In this document: positions 31,921-61,838 of the stretch, one piece after another | Position numbering within the stretch: the stretch's first letter is position 1 | Layout of the letters: every line of letters begins with the position of its first letter | Assembly: GCA_963921795.1 (NCBI GenBank) | Contig: OY997639.1 | Location: 49,607,559 to 49,671,558, forward strand | Source: Nannobrachium achirus | Taxonomy: Eukaryota; Chordata; Actinopteri; Myctophiformes; Myctophidae | Direction: 5' to 3' | DNA length: 64,000 nucleotides | Notes under the pieces: generated by a model | Seen by the model: only the letters and a program-made list of their open reading frames with translations | The model's database searches: none | Told to the model about the DNA's origin: nothing | Translations under genes and position numbers: made by a program

Positions 31921-32015
31921 ACTGCAGTGTGCAATATTTAGTGGCAAAACGTTTTAATAATATATCCAGTCCTTGGACATTTTCTTTGCCTACATTCAGG
32001 ACATTGGCCACAACT
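31921..32015 (+). other. elovl4b: elovl4b 5' UTR part of the first coding exon
   Basis: A good acceptor (tttttgttatag) ends at 31920, 95 bp before the start codon. With the donor at 31043 it would define a 5' UTR intron of about 0.9 kb. The region 31044-31920 has no other feature that I can support. Confidence 0.5.
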
Positions 32016-38010
<5,995 letters not shown>

Positions 38011-38109
38011 AAAGGAGAAGAAAGAGAGAGAGAAGTGCTGAGGTAAGACTTTGGATTCCAGGTTTAGCGAACATAAACATTAAATACTTAATTTGTAGGA
38101 GGGTAAGGA

Positions 38110-38282
38110 AGGGTGGATGGATGATGGATACATGAAGGAACACAGGATTGATAGAGGGATGGATGGATGGATGGATGATGGATGGGTGGATACATACAGG
38201 AAGAGAGGATTAATGGATGGATGCATGGCTGGGTGGATGGATGGATGCATGGATGGGTGGGTGGATGCATGGGTGGATGGAT
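38110..38282. repeat. (GGAT)n tetranucleotide minisatellite
   Basis: Variants of GGATGGATGGAT interrupted by GCAT, GGGT and ACAT units. It lies 100 bp after the elovl4b stop. Confidence 0.9.
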
Positions 38283-38707
38283 GAACAGAAGGTGGCTGTG
38301 GTGTTTCTGTTAGCCATCATTGGGTTATTGCAGATAAAAGACGGAGGCTGGCCTACAACGAGAGAGCTTTTGGAGGAAAAGATGAGCTCTCTGACTGCCT
38401 GAATGGTCAAGGTAGCCATAATCACAAGCAACGCAAAATACATCTGTTTCTGGTTCAGGACTCAGGAGGAGGCGTCTTTTGTGTCCATTCTCTGTACTGT
38501 GATGCCAAGAGATCTGGGTCAAAAAGCATCATTGACTTCAGATGCTTTAGGGTTTCTCTGCTGTGTTCCGCATGTCAACCTGAGCTAGAGGAGGAACATA
38601 CTGGGTCATGCTGAGTGCTCCTAAAGCGTTGGAGGTACTGGTGTCACTTCTGTTGGTGATCACTTCTGAGATAGGAATACACAACATATAGTAGCAGAGA
38701 CACGTGA

Positions 38708-38709
<2 letters not shown>

Positions 38710-38763
<54 letters not shown>

Positions 38764-38776
38764 ACGCACACGCGCA

Positions 38777-38838
<62 letters not shown>
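38710..38838. repeat. (CA)n microsatellite with CG-containing centre
   Basis: Two CA tracts are separated by an alternating CGCACACGCGCACG segment (38753-38782), a purine/pyrimidine alternation with Z-DNA potential. Confidence 0.9.
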
Positions 38839-38840
<2 letters not shown>

Positions 38841-39009
38841 GAGTTCGTTTTTTCTTAACTTAATAGGTTTACAGATGTAACTGTTAAAGATGTATCATGC
38901 TGTTCTTTTGGAGTCCCTGCATCAGCATATAATAATAGTTCATGCTGTTATTAATATCAAGAGAGAGTGAGACAAGGAGATAGAGATGGGGCGAACAAGA
39001 GAGAGAAAG

Positions 39010-39068
39010 TGAGTGAGTGAGTGAGTGACTGACTGACTGACTGACTGACTGACTGACTGACTGACTGA
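39010..39068. repeat. (GTGA)n/(CTGA)n tetranucleotide tract
   Basis: AGTGAGTGAGTG is followed by about ten CTGA units, in the elovl4b 3' region. Confidence 0.9.
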
Positions 39069-40484
39069 CAGAGAGAGTTTACATGTTCCCCACATGTCAA
39101 GGTTATTCTCTTTATAGGGACTCAGCCCTAGAGAAGTGTTAGCACACACTTTTGATCCTTACAAAGAAACACAATGTCAAATTTCTGTTGTTACTTATAT
39201 TTGGAAACATGCCAAAAATAAATTAATTTAAATATGCATATATATTTCTCTCACTGTATAGCTACTGTATATCTGTCTATTTCACTGGTTTGACATATCT
39301 GTAATTGTATGTATCAAAGATGGCAAGTTATCCGGATGGAAGGCACTTTTGAAATGATGTAATTTATCACGTTGATTCCAGTTTTGACCAAGAAACAATC
39401 TTTGTCAGAGATGTTTGCCAATGTTTACCTGTGTTTCTGTGTGCTGTCTGCCTTTGTCAATAACATCGTACCGGCTGGTGAAAAATCTTGTGTGTGACTG
39501 TGAACAAAGTAGAACTGTGTGCAGAGAGGTTTTATGAATTAAAAATAACTCAGAATCCAGAACGACAGTAGTCTGCAATTTGCAGTGTGTTTTTCCAGAC
39601 ACACTGCAAATGAAGTCTACTTCAATACTGCTTACATTTTAAGGAAATAATGTATCTTCTTCCAATATTTCTTGTGCTCAAGAAAGACTTAATCGATGTC
39701 CTGAACTGTCCTTGTTTGTAAATTGAACAGGGGGACATTTGGATTTAACAAATAGGTGATATAATTATCTTAAAAAAGAGCTGGTGAATTTCTATGGTGA
39801 TTTTTAAAAATGTTATATCACTATAAAGAATAACTTTACTCCGCCTGCAGTGTACATATGAAACAGTGTTCTGCTCTTTGTCAACAAAACAGCTTTATAT
39901 TGTTAATTCACTAAAACTATTAAATGTTTTTGTTTTCATTGATTTATGTAAATATATGCATTTTCATCTAAGTAAAAACATGTCTGTGTTTTTGTTTTCT
40001 TTTATATTTGTGTTGTACATAATAAGTTGTGATGTTTGTATTTTTACGCATTGGGGAGCATTCCCAATTTACTGTGCTTGGACATTTATGTTTCCAAATC
40101 AGATTTTTTTTATCATCATTTTAACTCTCTTTAAATTTAATTAAAGTCAATGCCTGTATAAATATCTGCTTTTTGTTGATTAATTTACCCTCTGGTCACA
40201 GTCTACGGTTTACAGTATAATTTAATAAGAACATGGTCTGTATGCACTCAAATTCAGATGAGATTATGCTGTGTTATTTGAATGAATAAATCTCTTTGAA
40301 GGTCTCACCATTTGTACTCAATGGACTTATCTTGTGGACATGTGTATGTTAGAGCACTTCAGTGATGGCGACTGTGTTGCTATTCTCTGAAGAAACACTA
40401 GAGTGAGCCACTCTCACACTGAAGTTAGACAATTAAGCATTCAGATCAGAATGTGAAGGCCCTCCCCAGATCCTTACCCTAAAC

Positions 40485-40891
40485 CAGGGGTCTTCAACGT
40501 TTTCAAGCCAAGGACCCCTTAGTTGAGAGAGAGAAGAAGCAGGGACCCCCACAACAGATAGTTTTGTTTGACAGCGCAATCATCAGTGTATTTTGGATTC
40601 ATGTAATTTTGTGTTTTCAGATATTTAACCACTTGAAGTGTCAATACTAAACTTGACCTTTCACTCTGTACTTAGTCTGCTCCTTTTCCCCTCTACACCA
40701 AAGCTCTTTGCCAAACATAGCCGATCTCGCTGCGAGGCCTTGTGAGCTTGTAGATCTGCTATTTTTGGCTATAGAGCTCTCAGAATAAGGACACTAGAGT
40801 TCAAGTGATTATCCCACAAAGATTTGGAGGACCCCCTTTAGTAACTCTAAGGACCCGCTAGGGGTCCTGGACCCCCTGTTGAAGACCCCTG
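40485..40891. mobile_element. hAT MITE with perfect 8-bp target duplication
   Basis: CAGGGGTCTTCAACG at the left end and GTTGAAGACCCCTG at the right end are inverted. CCCTAAAC flanks both sides exactly (40477-40484 and 40892-40899), the 8-bp duplication expected of hAT. At 40741-40765 it carries a half-site of the dispersed palindromic module. Length is 407 bp, noncoding. Confidence 0.9.
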
Positions 40892-40899
40892 CCCTAAAC

Positions 40900-41685
40900 C
40901 TAACCACAGTACACCAAACCCATGCCTAAACGTAACCACACACTAGCCTTAATGCATGTCCAACTGAGTTAGACCAGCACCCTATGGACAACCTTGCACA
41001 TTAAATGCCAGACAAAGTGTGCCTTTGATACTTTAAGTTGACAGACTTGACACTGTAAAGTCAGAATTATCTCCCTTTGCCAAGGGAGATATTAGACTTC
41101 TGCGATACAGGCAGAGCTAGTCGGCTTTCCCTATTTGGCTATTTGGATATTTTGCTCTGCTCACAATAAAATCAATAGAATTGTATCTTTTATCTTTTGT
41201 TGAATCTGTCTATTTTAACCATAATGTTTATAAATAAATGTTAAAGTTGTCAGCAATATAGAATCAATACCTAAAAAAATAATAACTATTGCATCAAAGG
41301 CAAATTTCTTTCAACCTACCGGTATTTCTAAATGGAATTGATGAATACCTAATCCTCCCCTCCTCCAATCCCACAGCCTGACACATTTAGACAAAGGTTT
41401 CCATGGTAACTGTACACAGCTGCTGTCTTCATATTGAGAGATGGCGAGGTTTTACTCTGCCCTACACCCACCCCTAACCCCTCCTTTTCCATGGATCAGC
41501 TGGCCTTCACGTGGGCTGTGTGCAGTCACTGACATGATAAACTATTAAGCAGGCATACTAACAATGAGAGAGGCTCTTGTGCATGTGTTTGTGCTGTCAT
41601 ATTCAGGGAGAGAAAGACAGAAAAAGGAAGAATGAATGAGTGAGTGCATGGGAGAATATCGGTGTTCATGTTGATGCTGTTCATG

Positions 41686-41717
<32 letters not shown>

Positions 41718-42629
41718 CGTGCGTGTGTGTGTGCGTGCGTGCGTGTGTGTGTGTGTGTGTGCAACTTCCCTGCAGAGTATATGAGTGGGAGGTCTCAAAT
41801 AACAGAGCGGTGTATTACAGCATAATATGAATGATGTGTGTGTTATTCTTGAGCCATAAGCAATAACAACTCTCAACTCAGTAACAGAGCTGCAATTTTA
41901 GCAGCGGCCTACTACTACTAGACTAATAACCTCACAACAATTTCGACATGTTCTTCACTGCTTCCTCTGTTTTAGAGATGGGTTTCATTCTGCTAATGTA
42001 GTCTGTCAGATAACACATGATTTACAAGATTACTGCCATGATTCACTATAGATTCACAACAAATATCTGAGATATGGTCTGTTTCCCTCACATAGTCTAA
42101 ACCTCAATAATCCAACTATCCAAATAGGAAAAGGTACCGGTTGCTGGTTCCCCCACAGCCACGTATTTTTTACACTTTACTGTAACTTGTGGTTTGGCCG
42201 TTGTACCTGAGTCATAAACCACTTTAGACAACGTTGGATATGAAAAAGAAGCCAAAGAGAATGGAAAACCAAAATTGGTCATACAGTTCTAGGTTCATGT
42301 AGATTTATGTCCAGTTTAACTTAATGTTGTCCAAAACTATCATCAGTAATTTAGTAAAAAATAATGCCTCATTCCCTATCTTGAGTCTTGACCCAGTTAA
42401 AAAAAAATCTTTATAAATTGCAAGCAGCATGCCACATGGGAAGCTGATGCCTTGTCATTGTGATGACTTGATGGGAGGGTGTTGGATAGATGGATGGATG
42501 GAGGGGGTGGGGTGGACTTGGATGTCTGCTTGTATAGAGATTTTATTTTTAGCGGTGAGCTCATCAGGGCCTCCATCTCCTCTGTATCTCTCGCCGTCTC
42601 TCTCGCTACCGGAGCTTCACAGAAGCTAC
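40900..42629. other. Intergenic stretch without recognised gene
   Basis: Contains a (GT/GCGC)n microsatellite at 41688-41760 and otherwise unremarkable AT-rich DNA. I found no splice-bounded or family-like frame. Confidence 0.5.
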
Positions 42630-42637
42630 TGCTAGAT

Positions 42638-43556
42638 CAGTGGTTCTCAACCTGTGGGTCAGGACCCCCAGGGGGGGCCCCAAATTATTTTGGGGGGTCC
42701 CCAGATGATCTATGTAATGTGCAACAGTGTTTTCTCACTCATCAGTAAACAAACCAACATAAGGTTTAAGTTTATATAGGGTATCTAGACATTTCCTTTT
42801 TTTATCCCACGATTTTTGTAACCCATTTTTTCACCCGGTGCCAATTGCCTAAGCTGTGATCCTGGGCTCTACTCTCCCTTTGCCAACCTGGGGAGGGCCC
42901 CGAACTGAGCTCATGCTTCCTTCAATGCATGAGGAGTGAGCAGGCCGCTTCTTATCACCTGACAGGGGGAGCTTCCCCGGTTGGACGTAGCACGTGGAAG
43001 GAACACGTTATTCCAACCAGTTCCATTCCCCTCCATCAGGCGCCCCGGCTGGCTTTATAGAGACCAGGATTACTGCATGTTTTTGTGAGGGTATCTACCC
43101 TAGGAAACATGGGGAGAACATGCAAACTCCACACAGAAAGGCCCTTTTGCCAACCCCACCTAGGGTGTGGGCACTGATGACACGGAGGAGGGAACACGCC
43201 CCCAGCACCCACAGTGTCCCCCGGCGGGAATCGAACCCAGGACCTTCTAGCTGTGAGGCGACAGCACTACTGACTGCGCCACCGTGCCCCCAGGGTATCT
43301 AGACATTTCTAAAGTGACAATGTATGGACTTTTTAATACCTCTAAAATGACAAATTAAACATTGGCCAAATTGTCAAATATTAGAAGCAGAAATTGTGAG
43401 AATTGCTGATCTACATGTAGATCTGCTATTTTCACAATAGAACCATGTTATACAAAATGTAATGCCACAACTCTTAGTGCTCGTCAGGGTGGAGGGGTCC
43501 CCAGTTAAAATATGATTATTTTGGGGGTCGCGGCCTGAAAAGATTGAGAACCATTG
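42638..43556. mobile_element. hAT-like element with nested SINE
   Basis: The left end CAGTGGTTCTCAACCTGTGG and the right end AGATTGAGAACCATTG are inverted with mismatches. Flanks TGCTAGAT (42630-42637) and TGCTAGAG (43557-43564) agree in 7 of 8 bases. A SINE (42796-43292) is inserted inside it, so the DNA transposon is the older insertion. A palindromic-module copy lies at about 43408-43437. Confidence 0.85.
42796..43292 (-). mobile_element. tRNA-derived SINE, minus orientation, 17-bp target duplication
   Basis: GGGTATCTAGACATTTC occurs at 42779-42795 and 43293-43309. On the minus strand the insert starts GGCACGGTGGCGCAGT (tRNA A-box-like), continues with CCTGGGTTCGATTCCCGCC (B box) and then the GTGTGGAGTTTGCATGTTC body. 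It is the same family as 28539-28921. Confidence 0.9.
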
Positions 43557-43846
43557 TGCTAGAGAAATGTACACAAAGCCTGTTTTGCTTGCCTTGATTC
43601 TGTTATCTGCCAAATAAAGCAGACAATCTTTAGAAGGAAATTCATTGAGAGTAATTGTGTGAATTCTCTGTTCATCCCCTGGTGAAAGGTTCCTTCCTGA
43701 GAAAACGATTAAGTTGGTGATTTATTTTGCGTAAAATGAGACAACCCCAAAAGTCTTGTGCCTGTTTTTTTAGGCAGAACATACCTTACATAGGCTCTCA
43801 CTAAATGAGTGAATGGTCACATGATGGAAGCACATCAAGGGCCTTG

Positions 43847-43848
<2 letters not shown>

Positions 43849-43899
<51 letters not shown>

Positions 43900-43903
43900 T
43901 GCA

Positions 43904-43935
<32 letters not shown>

Positions 43936-43946
43936 TGTGTGTGTGT
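43849..43946. repeat. (GT)n-(GCGT)n microsatellite
   Basis: A GT tract changes into about fifteen GTGC/GCGT tetranucleotide units and back to GT. Confidence 0.9.
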
Positions 43947-44388
43947 TAGGGGTGGGGGTGGGGTAGAGAGTGCAGGACCCTAAACATCTGTCATCCTTGG
44001 AGAAATGGGACGTCAACCTGTGCAGAGCCAGCAGATTGCCCCCGTGACATCTTGTCTGGTAATTACATTGTGATTACAAAGCAGAACAGTCTCATCCCTG
44101 TCTGGACCAAGATGAGATAATGTAGCCTAGTACCAACTAATGTAGCATTTATGACTGAGGGCACAGGGAAGAGTTAAGGCTAGGCTAAAAACTACTGCCA
44201 AACTAAATAAAACCTACTGGTTCAAACTACTGTTGAAACACCAGCGTAGCTTTGAGTCTCTCCACGTCCACAAACTTTGTTAGGAGTGTACTAGGTTTCA
44301 CATGGTGAGTTATCCTATTAGGTAAAGAAACCCTAACCCTTGTATTTGTGATACTTGCTTTGGCAATGTAAAAAAATATGTTTTCTCA

Positions 44389-44426
44389 TGCCAATAAAGC
44401 TCCTTTGAATTGAAAATTGAATTGGG
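44389..44426 (+). repeat. LINE-type 3' tail fragment
   Basis: ATGCCAATAAAGCTCCTTTG followed by two AATTGAA-type units is the usual 3' end of several teleost non-LTR retrotransposons (AATTGAA microsatellite tail). No RT sequence is attached here. Confidence 0.5.
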
Positions 44427-44774
44427 AGCCATATTTCAGCTGAGGTGAAGTTGCCTACTTATGAGGAGCCTTACTGTAGGTTAGGCATGTATGGTGTTAT
44501 TCCTGGTTTATACTTTGATCTACAAGCCTCACAACACTTTTGTATCTACAACTTATTGTGAGCTTATATATTCTCATCGTGAGACACCCTCGTACAATGG
44601 GGCACAAATTAGGTATTCAATTCCAAACCAAACTTCTTATCTTTGACAACATGCTCTGAATAAAATCTCCTGTAAGTCTCTAAAACGCTTATGCGAGCTG
44701 AACCTTTGGCATTCATATCCTGACAGCAATAATCCCCAACCAAGATATTTCCTTACAGGGGTTTTGCAACAAGC

Positions 44775-44775
<1 letters not shown>

Positions 44776-44807
<32 letters not shown>

Positions 44808-44822
44808 GAGAGAGAGAGAGAG
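44776..44822. repeat. (GA)n microsatellite
   Basis: About 23 GA units with one GGGA interruption. Confidence 0.9.
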
Positions 44823-45038
44823 ATTACAATTGGATACATTTACACAAGCCTCTAAACATAGGGCCACAAAACAGACAGGTATTACATAATCAATCGCCTC
44901 AAACCTGTAGGCATAAAATGATGAATACACTGACATAGTTTACTTGAGATAGATTGTTTCATACAAACAAGGTGAACATGTTTCAATAGGCAACTTTTTG
45001 AGTGTTGCTCCTGGAACAGCATTTCCTTTTTCCCTGGA

Positions 45039-45960
45039 TCATTCTTGTTCTCGACAGTTCGTTAATGTGCCTGATTGTGCGTGGAAAGAAGTATTTTTGC
45101 CGTCTGTTGCTAGTAGCTTTGAGATTGCGTTGTCATATCCATGCGGCAACATCTTAAACAGACTGTGGTTGGGATGGTTTTGATCTTTGATGATTCCACA
45201 GGCTTTACAGGGCTTGGATGGGGGGAGATCACATCCGCTGATGCGTTCAGCTGTCCACACAACCCCCTGCAATGCCTTGCGGTTGAGGTCGGTGCAGCTG
45301 CCGTACCAGGCAGTGAAGCAGCCAGTCAGGTAGCTCTCTGTGGTGCCTCTGTAGAAAGCTCTGAGGACTTTGGGGCCCTTGCCAGCTTTCTTCAGTTCCT
45401 GAGGAAGTAGAGGCGTTGTGCTTTCTTGACCACCCGCTCTGTCTGCACTGCCCAAGTGAGATCCTCAGTGATGTGCATTGTGCACCCCCAGGAATTTGAC
45501 TCTTTGACCCTCTCCACTGCAGCGCCCCCAATCTGGATGGGTGAGTGGACTCTGAGATGCCTCCTGTAGTCGAAGATTTGCTCTTTTATCTTGTCAATGT
45601 TGAAAGCCAGGTTGTTCTCCTGGCATCATAATTCCAGGTTCTCCACTTCTCTCCTGCAGGCTGTTTCATCATCGTTTGTGATCAAGCCTATGACTGTTGT
45701 GTTGTCTGCAAACTTGATCACTTGGTTGGAGCTGAACAAAGTCATGCAGCCGTGGGTGTACAGGGACTGGGAGTAGATAAGGGGGCTCAAAACGCATCCC
45801 TGAGGGGATCCTGTGCTGAGGGTCAGAGGGGCAGAAGTCATTGTTCCCATCCTCACCACCTGACGTCGCTCTCTCAGAAAGTCGAAGATCCAGCTTGCAA
45901 AGGCTTGAGTTTAGACTATTTAGCTTGGTGTTTAGTTTGAGGAGATTTTTTCTCAAGTGA
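45039..45960 (-). pseudogene. Non-LTR retrotransposon reverse transcriptase fragment (L2/CR1-like)
   Basis: The minus strand encodes, across several frames, the C-terminal part of a LINE reverse transcriptase: IFDFLRERRQVVRMG, then GSPQGCVLSPLIYS, VIKFADNTTVIGLI, YFLRKLKKAGKGPKVLRAFY, SCTDLNRKALQGVVWTAERI and IIKDQNHPNHSLFKMLP. The catalytic box normally F/Y-A-D-D reads FADN here, and stops and frameshifts break the frame, so it is dead. Only the 3' end of the element is present (5' truncation is usual for LINEs). Assignment to the L2/CR1 group rests on remembered similarity. Confidence 0.8.
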
Positions 45961-46340
45961 TGATTCAATCATAATTTATATAGGTGTACACTTTACAACA
46001 TCCGAAGGAGTCTGCTAAGCTTGATAGCTTGATATTGACGGTGTTGTTTAGATAGATGTTTGATGCTAATACCTATCCTAGTATTTCTGAGGTTCTGCTA
46101 TATTGTTTGTTCTCAATAATATAGTCACATATTATGTGGTTATTTACTTTGTTTGTGAGTAGGATTCATGCGCTTCACTCTGGATAACAGTGTCTGCTAA
46201 ATGCTTAAATTGTTCTGACCCACACAAGATCTGCTTATTATTTATGAGGAAACAGGCCTATATGCAAATGTAGGCCTATATTCCATTTGATTATGAGCTT
46301 GACTGAATTGTGAATTAAAGGTTAATTTAAAGGTTAACAG

Positions 46341-46445
<105 letters not shown>

Positions 46446-46929
46446 CCTGCATCCAAAGATAAATGTGGCTTGTGAGCTTGTAGATTGGCTATTTTCAAGT
46501 GGTTAAATTGATTTTGATGCTATTTAAAACATTTTGCTGCTGGGGACCCCCTGCCTGGAATCCCCGGCCTCAAGGACCCCTGAGCATCCCCAGACCCCAC
46601 ATTGAGAACCACTGGTCTACAATTGATTGATTGACTGATTGAATACTTTATTAACAGTTCGCAAAAAATGTAGAGCGGTACAAATGTATACAAAAGGTGC
46701 TAAAAAGATTAGATAATATAAAAAGCCATAAGGATTTCTGGTGATAATCCTGTAAAACCTTTTACAGGGGGGACCACACTATATGATGTTGTTTAATAGC
46801 CAAGTTGGAGTTTGTAGATCTGCCATTTTATGGCACGCAACACCGGTGTACCAGGAAGTATAAACCAGGCGAGGCTTCAGTTTTTTGCACTCATCCTCCC
46901 GCGATGACGTAATGGCATGAATATTGAAT

Positions 46930-47019
46930 CAGGTTGGCTGCTGGTCGGGATGCGCTCAGCATCCTTCTGCTTCCCTTCATCATCTCTGCCCTATGGATCC
47001 GACACTACAGCTCCACAAG
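46930..47019 (+). other. soga3: Putative 5' noncoding exon of soga3
   Basis: CTCCACAAG followed by gtaacac at 47020 is a plausible donor. The acceptor tttttatttcag at 48072 precedes the soga3 start codon by 60 bp. A leader intron of about 1.05 kb is inferred. The left boundary is not determined. The intron region 47020-48072 shows nothing else. Confidence 0.45.
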
Positions 47020-48132
47020 GTAACACATAGGCCTACATTTTCATCATAATAATCAACGTTTTTGTTTGTTAAACCGTTCTTTTTAATCGCATGCCCCTCT
47101 TGGGCGAATGTGACAGTTGTAGGCTCTTTATAAAGGACAAATGCTTGATAAGTGGTCCATCCACCATTCAGCTTACAGTATAGGCTATAGTCTATCATAT
47201 TGTTGGGCCTAGAGATTGAATCAGACTACTGTTGCTGCTCCTATTGGCCTGTTAGTAGAAACGCTCAGAAAGAGATCAACCGATCTATTGAGCTTTTTTC
47301 TTGTTATTAGGATCAATTAAACATGGTGAAATGTAATCGACATTTAAGCAAATGTAGGCTATATGGATACAGTCTGGTTCTTTTGAAACACAACCGAGAA
47401 AGAAAAAGACTAGCCTATACGTTTCAAATTACCTTCTAGGCTTGAAGAATATTATAATATTATCTTCGATACAGTTTCCCTTTACTCGTGTTTTAAACCC
47501 ATTGAAAGAATGTCTCATCCTGCATGTTGGATAGGAAAAGGGTGATGTCTAAAAGCATATCCCCAAATCTAGTTCACTTTCTTCTGAACCCTGCAGGTTA
47601 GTCGAAACAATTGGTTCGGTCACTCAGTATTCACTGTATCATCTTTTACAACTGAAGCTGCTGAACCAGTGCTGTTGGTTGATGGTTCAGATCAGATTTA
47701 GGTGCATTTACACAGTCAGTGACACTGCCCTTTCTTTGCGCTCTCACCAGCTGTGCCCTTCAACAGCGCACAACATGCAAATGTGATCATAATGATCTCA
47801 GCTCCAGCTGATGGGATCTCACGTCAAACATGTAGCTATAAATGGCACACATAATTACAAGGTGCAAGAAAGATAGTGGTCACTTATAGACGTACTAGTC
47901 TTCTGCTATGGATGTTCACAGACAATAAGAGTAAAATCCTTTATCGTGCGCCTGTTGTTGGGTATAGGCAGGCTACCCTATAAACCAATTAAGCAGTTTA
48001 CTCTATAATGTCGTTTGTTTGGTTTGTATCAAAACAACGGACTTATTTTCCAACCATATCTTTTTATTTCAGCTGTAAGGATACAGGTTAGGGAATGGAT
48101 GGTGGATGAGATGAGCCACCGTCTATAACACC

Positions 48133-59394
<11,262 letters not shown>

Positions 59395-60481
59395 AGTACA
59401 TATGCAATAACATACACATTTTTATATTTTGTTTATTTAATTTGTCATTCATTTCATTTTTTATTATGTTGAACATCACAAAAGGTCACTCAAGGTACAG
59501 GATGCCTTCTTATTGTCAATCTATGGCCCAAGCTACTCATTTACCCAGACGCTTTGAAAACCTATTGGATACCACACAACTTGGAGGAACACTGGACTTG
59601 GTGAGTAACTGAGTATAGATACTTTTTTGGCTGGGCAGAGACTGTACACTATGCTATGCTGTACCTTATTTGATAGAGCAGACTGTAACACCTACAGATA
59701 AAGCCATTGCAGAGATCCCACTTTGTTTTACTATGAATATTCTTACATCCATTAGCCTACCCTTATGGAATTATTTGGAAAACGTTGCCGTTTGCATCGA
59801 TAACTTATATACAGTAGCAGGGGTGCCCACACTTTTTGGAGCTGTGTGAAGCACAGGCTCCCTATACGTGGCTGTGTGGGTCTGTGTGTCTGTCTGTCTG
59901 TCTGTGTGTCTGTGTGTCTGTGTGTATGTAGCCTGAACTTCCTAAACTTCGGCACGCTACTAGTCCCACAGTTTTGCCACCACACACTCGCGCCATATGT
60001 CAAATCGACCGGCTTACTCGGGAATCGTGGGCTAGTAACTTGCTAAGAGAAAGGTTCAATAGTTTAATTGATATTAATTTATTAGTGAATTAATTTTCCC
60101 CATTGACTTATAATGGGAATCGCAAAAACTCACATTCAATTATTTGTCTCTCGCAAACCATAGGGGCTAGAGTTTCAAGACTTGGAGAGGAGGTTCATAA
60201 GAATTTCAAGGATTAAATAAAAAATAATTGTGTCATTTGGCCGCATGGTGGCGCCATAACACCCCACTTTACGTTTTGGCCTGTAACTCTTGAACCGTAG
60301 GTCGGAAAATTAAAAATATTTTTTCCCTGGATTCCTTGGGTCATGACGCATCTCCCCATATAGGCCACGCCCATTTGCGCCATGATAGATTTTCCGCCAT
60401 CTTGAATTTTCTCCAAAACACACTTTTTGCTCCTTTTCCTACATATTTTCTTCAAATGTCACAAAAATCGGTACACATGAT

Positions 60482-60527
<46 letters not shown>

Positions 60528-61171
60528 CTCCACTTCACACGGGTGTGATTTTTGACTTGAGAGCTACTTTTATGGACCAGCTCAACATGATCTACTCACC
60601 CCACAAAATGTTTTACCTGAGGGGCTTTGGAATAACGGCACTGGCGTTACATGACAAACACACTTGGAAGGGGAAATACCTGAATTAGGACTGACGGACA
60701 GACCACCACTAGGATCACTGCTGCAATTTAGCTGTGAGCACCTGCAGTACTCTCTAGTTTTGTGTTACTGAACCTGGAAGAAAAGCAGACTTTATGGCAC
60801 TTTAAACCCATTCTTAAGCAACTATTCTCCTTTACATTATTGGTGGATACAGACTAGGCCTACTGTATGTCTCTATAAGTTGTGTCAAATGATCACATTA
60901 CTGTTACATGGAGCATAATGAGAACTAGGCCTATGACATACCCCCACATTGGAATGTCATTAGTCACGAGACAGTAAGTATTGTGAAAAATATTGCCCAG
61001 GGTTTCAATATAAATCTACGCTATGCTAGAGGAAGGGGATCTGTTTATCCAAATGTTCGGTTGTGGCCACCTCGACGGGGGCGGGCCTGGTCCACTTCTT
61101 TCATCCCACTGGTGGGATTTCCACATCATAATATTGAGGCCAGCTGTGGACAGACATAGAAGAGGGGAGGT

Positions 61172-61239
<68 letters not shown>

Positions 61240-61244
61240 GGGGG
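59395..61244. other. soga3 3' region and repeat-rich intergenic DNA
   Basis: No gene is seen. It contains a (GTCT)n head (59880-59928) followed by a broken copy of the dispersed repeat family (about 59940-60480, with GGTGGCGCCATAAC and AAAATCGGTACACA), a (CA)n block (60481-60526), and at 61180-61244 a (GA)n tract that passes into a G run directly next to a hAT-like element. The exact soga3 3' end cannot be set. Confidence 0.5.
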
Positions 61245-61838
61245 TGGAAAAAGTACTCACATTTTTTATTTTTTACTTAAGTAAAAGTATCAATACTGCA
61301 ATGCATAAATAGGCCTACTCTGTAAAAGTAGAAGTCCCATATTAAAAATATACTTAGTAAAAGTAGGCTACTATCGCATCAAGATATACTTAATGTACTA
61401 AAAGTAAGAGTAGGCTACTCATTGTGCAGAATGTTCCATGTCAAATGTTCAAAATGTATAAAACATCTTTTGAAAATAGCCAATCTACAAGCAGGCATTA
61501 GTGAGCTTGTAGATCTGCTATTTTCAAATGGCCAAAATATATGACTAAAGTGGTTAGTGTGTTTTGTAATAATAATCAAAATCTATAAAGTTAGTAAGTT
61601 GTCAAGCAATTGTATAAGGTATAGCCTAATAATTGCCTCTGAGATGTGGAGTAGAAGTAAAAGTAGGCCTGCAGACAAATTGAAATAGCCTACTCCAGTA
61701 TTTAAGCTGCATTTCATGTCATGAAAAGTTGTATTATTATTTTATTATTATTATTAAAGTAAAAGTAGGCTACCTCAAAACTGTAGACCACTTAAGTACA
61801 GTATTTGAGTAAATGTACTTAGTTACTTTACACCACTG
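61245..61838. mobile_element. hAT-like MITE, sister copy of 49542-49978
   Basis: The left end GGTGGAAAAAGTACT is partly eroded by the adjoining G run. The right end AGTTACTTTACACCACTG closes the element. The inside has the same AAGTAAAAGTA repeats, and at 61472-61536 two facing halves of the palindromic module. No clear target duplication survives. Confidence 0.75.

Larger units (their letters stand above)
38011..40290 (+). other. elovl4b: elovl4b 3' region and simple repeats
   Basis: The noncoding 3' region contains a GGAT minisatellite (38110-38282), a (CA)n block (38710-38838) and an ACTG tract (39010-39068). Candidate polyadenylation signals occur near 39215 (AAATAAA), 40141 (AATTAAAG) and 40282 (AATAAA). 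Which one is used cannot be decided from the sequence. Confidence 0.4.

Noticed and set aside
38110-39068. CRISPR-like arrays in the tandem repeats
   Set aside because: These are direct short tandem repeats (GGAT, CA, CTGA) without spacers, in a vertebrate genome.
43990-44110. Possible conserved noncoding element with homeobox-like TAATTAC core
   Set aside because: It looks less repetitive than its surroundings, but nothing in a single sequence can show conservation. Alignment to another fish would be needed.
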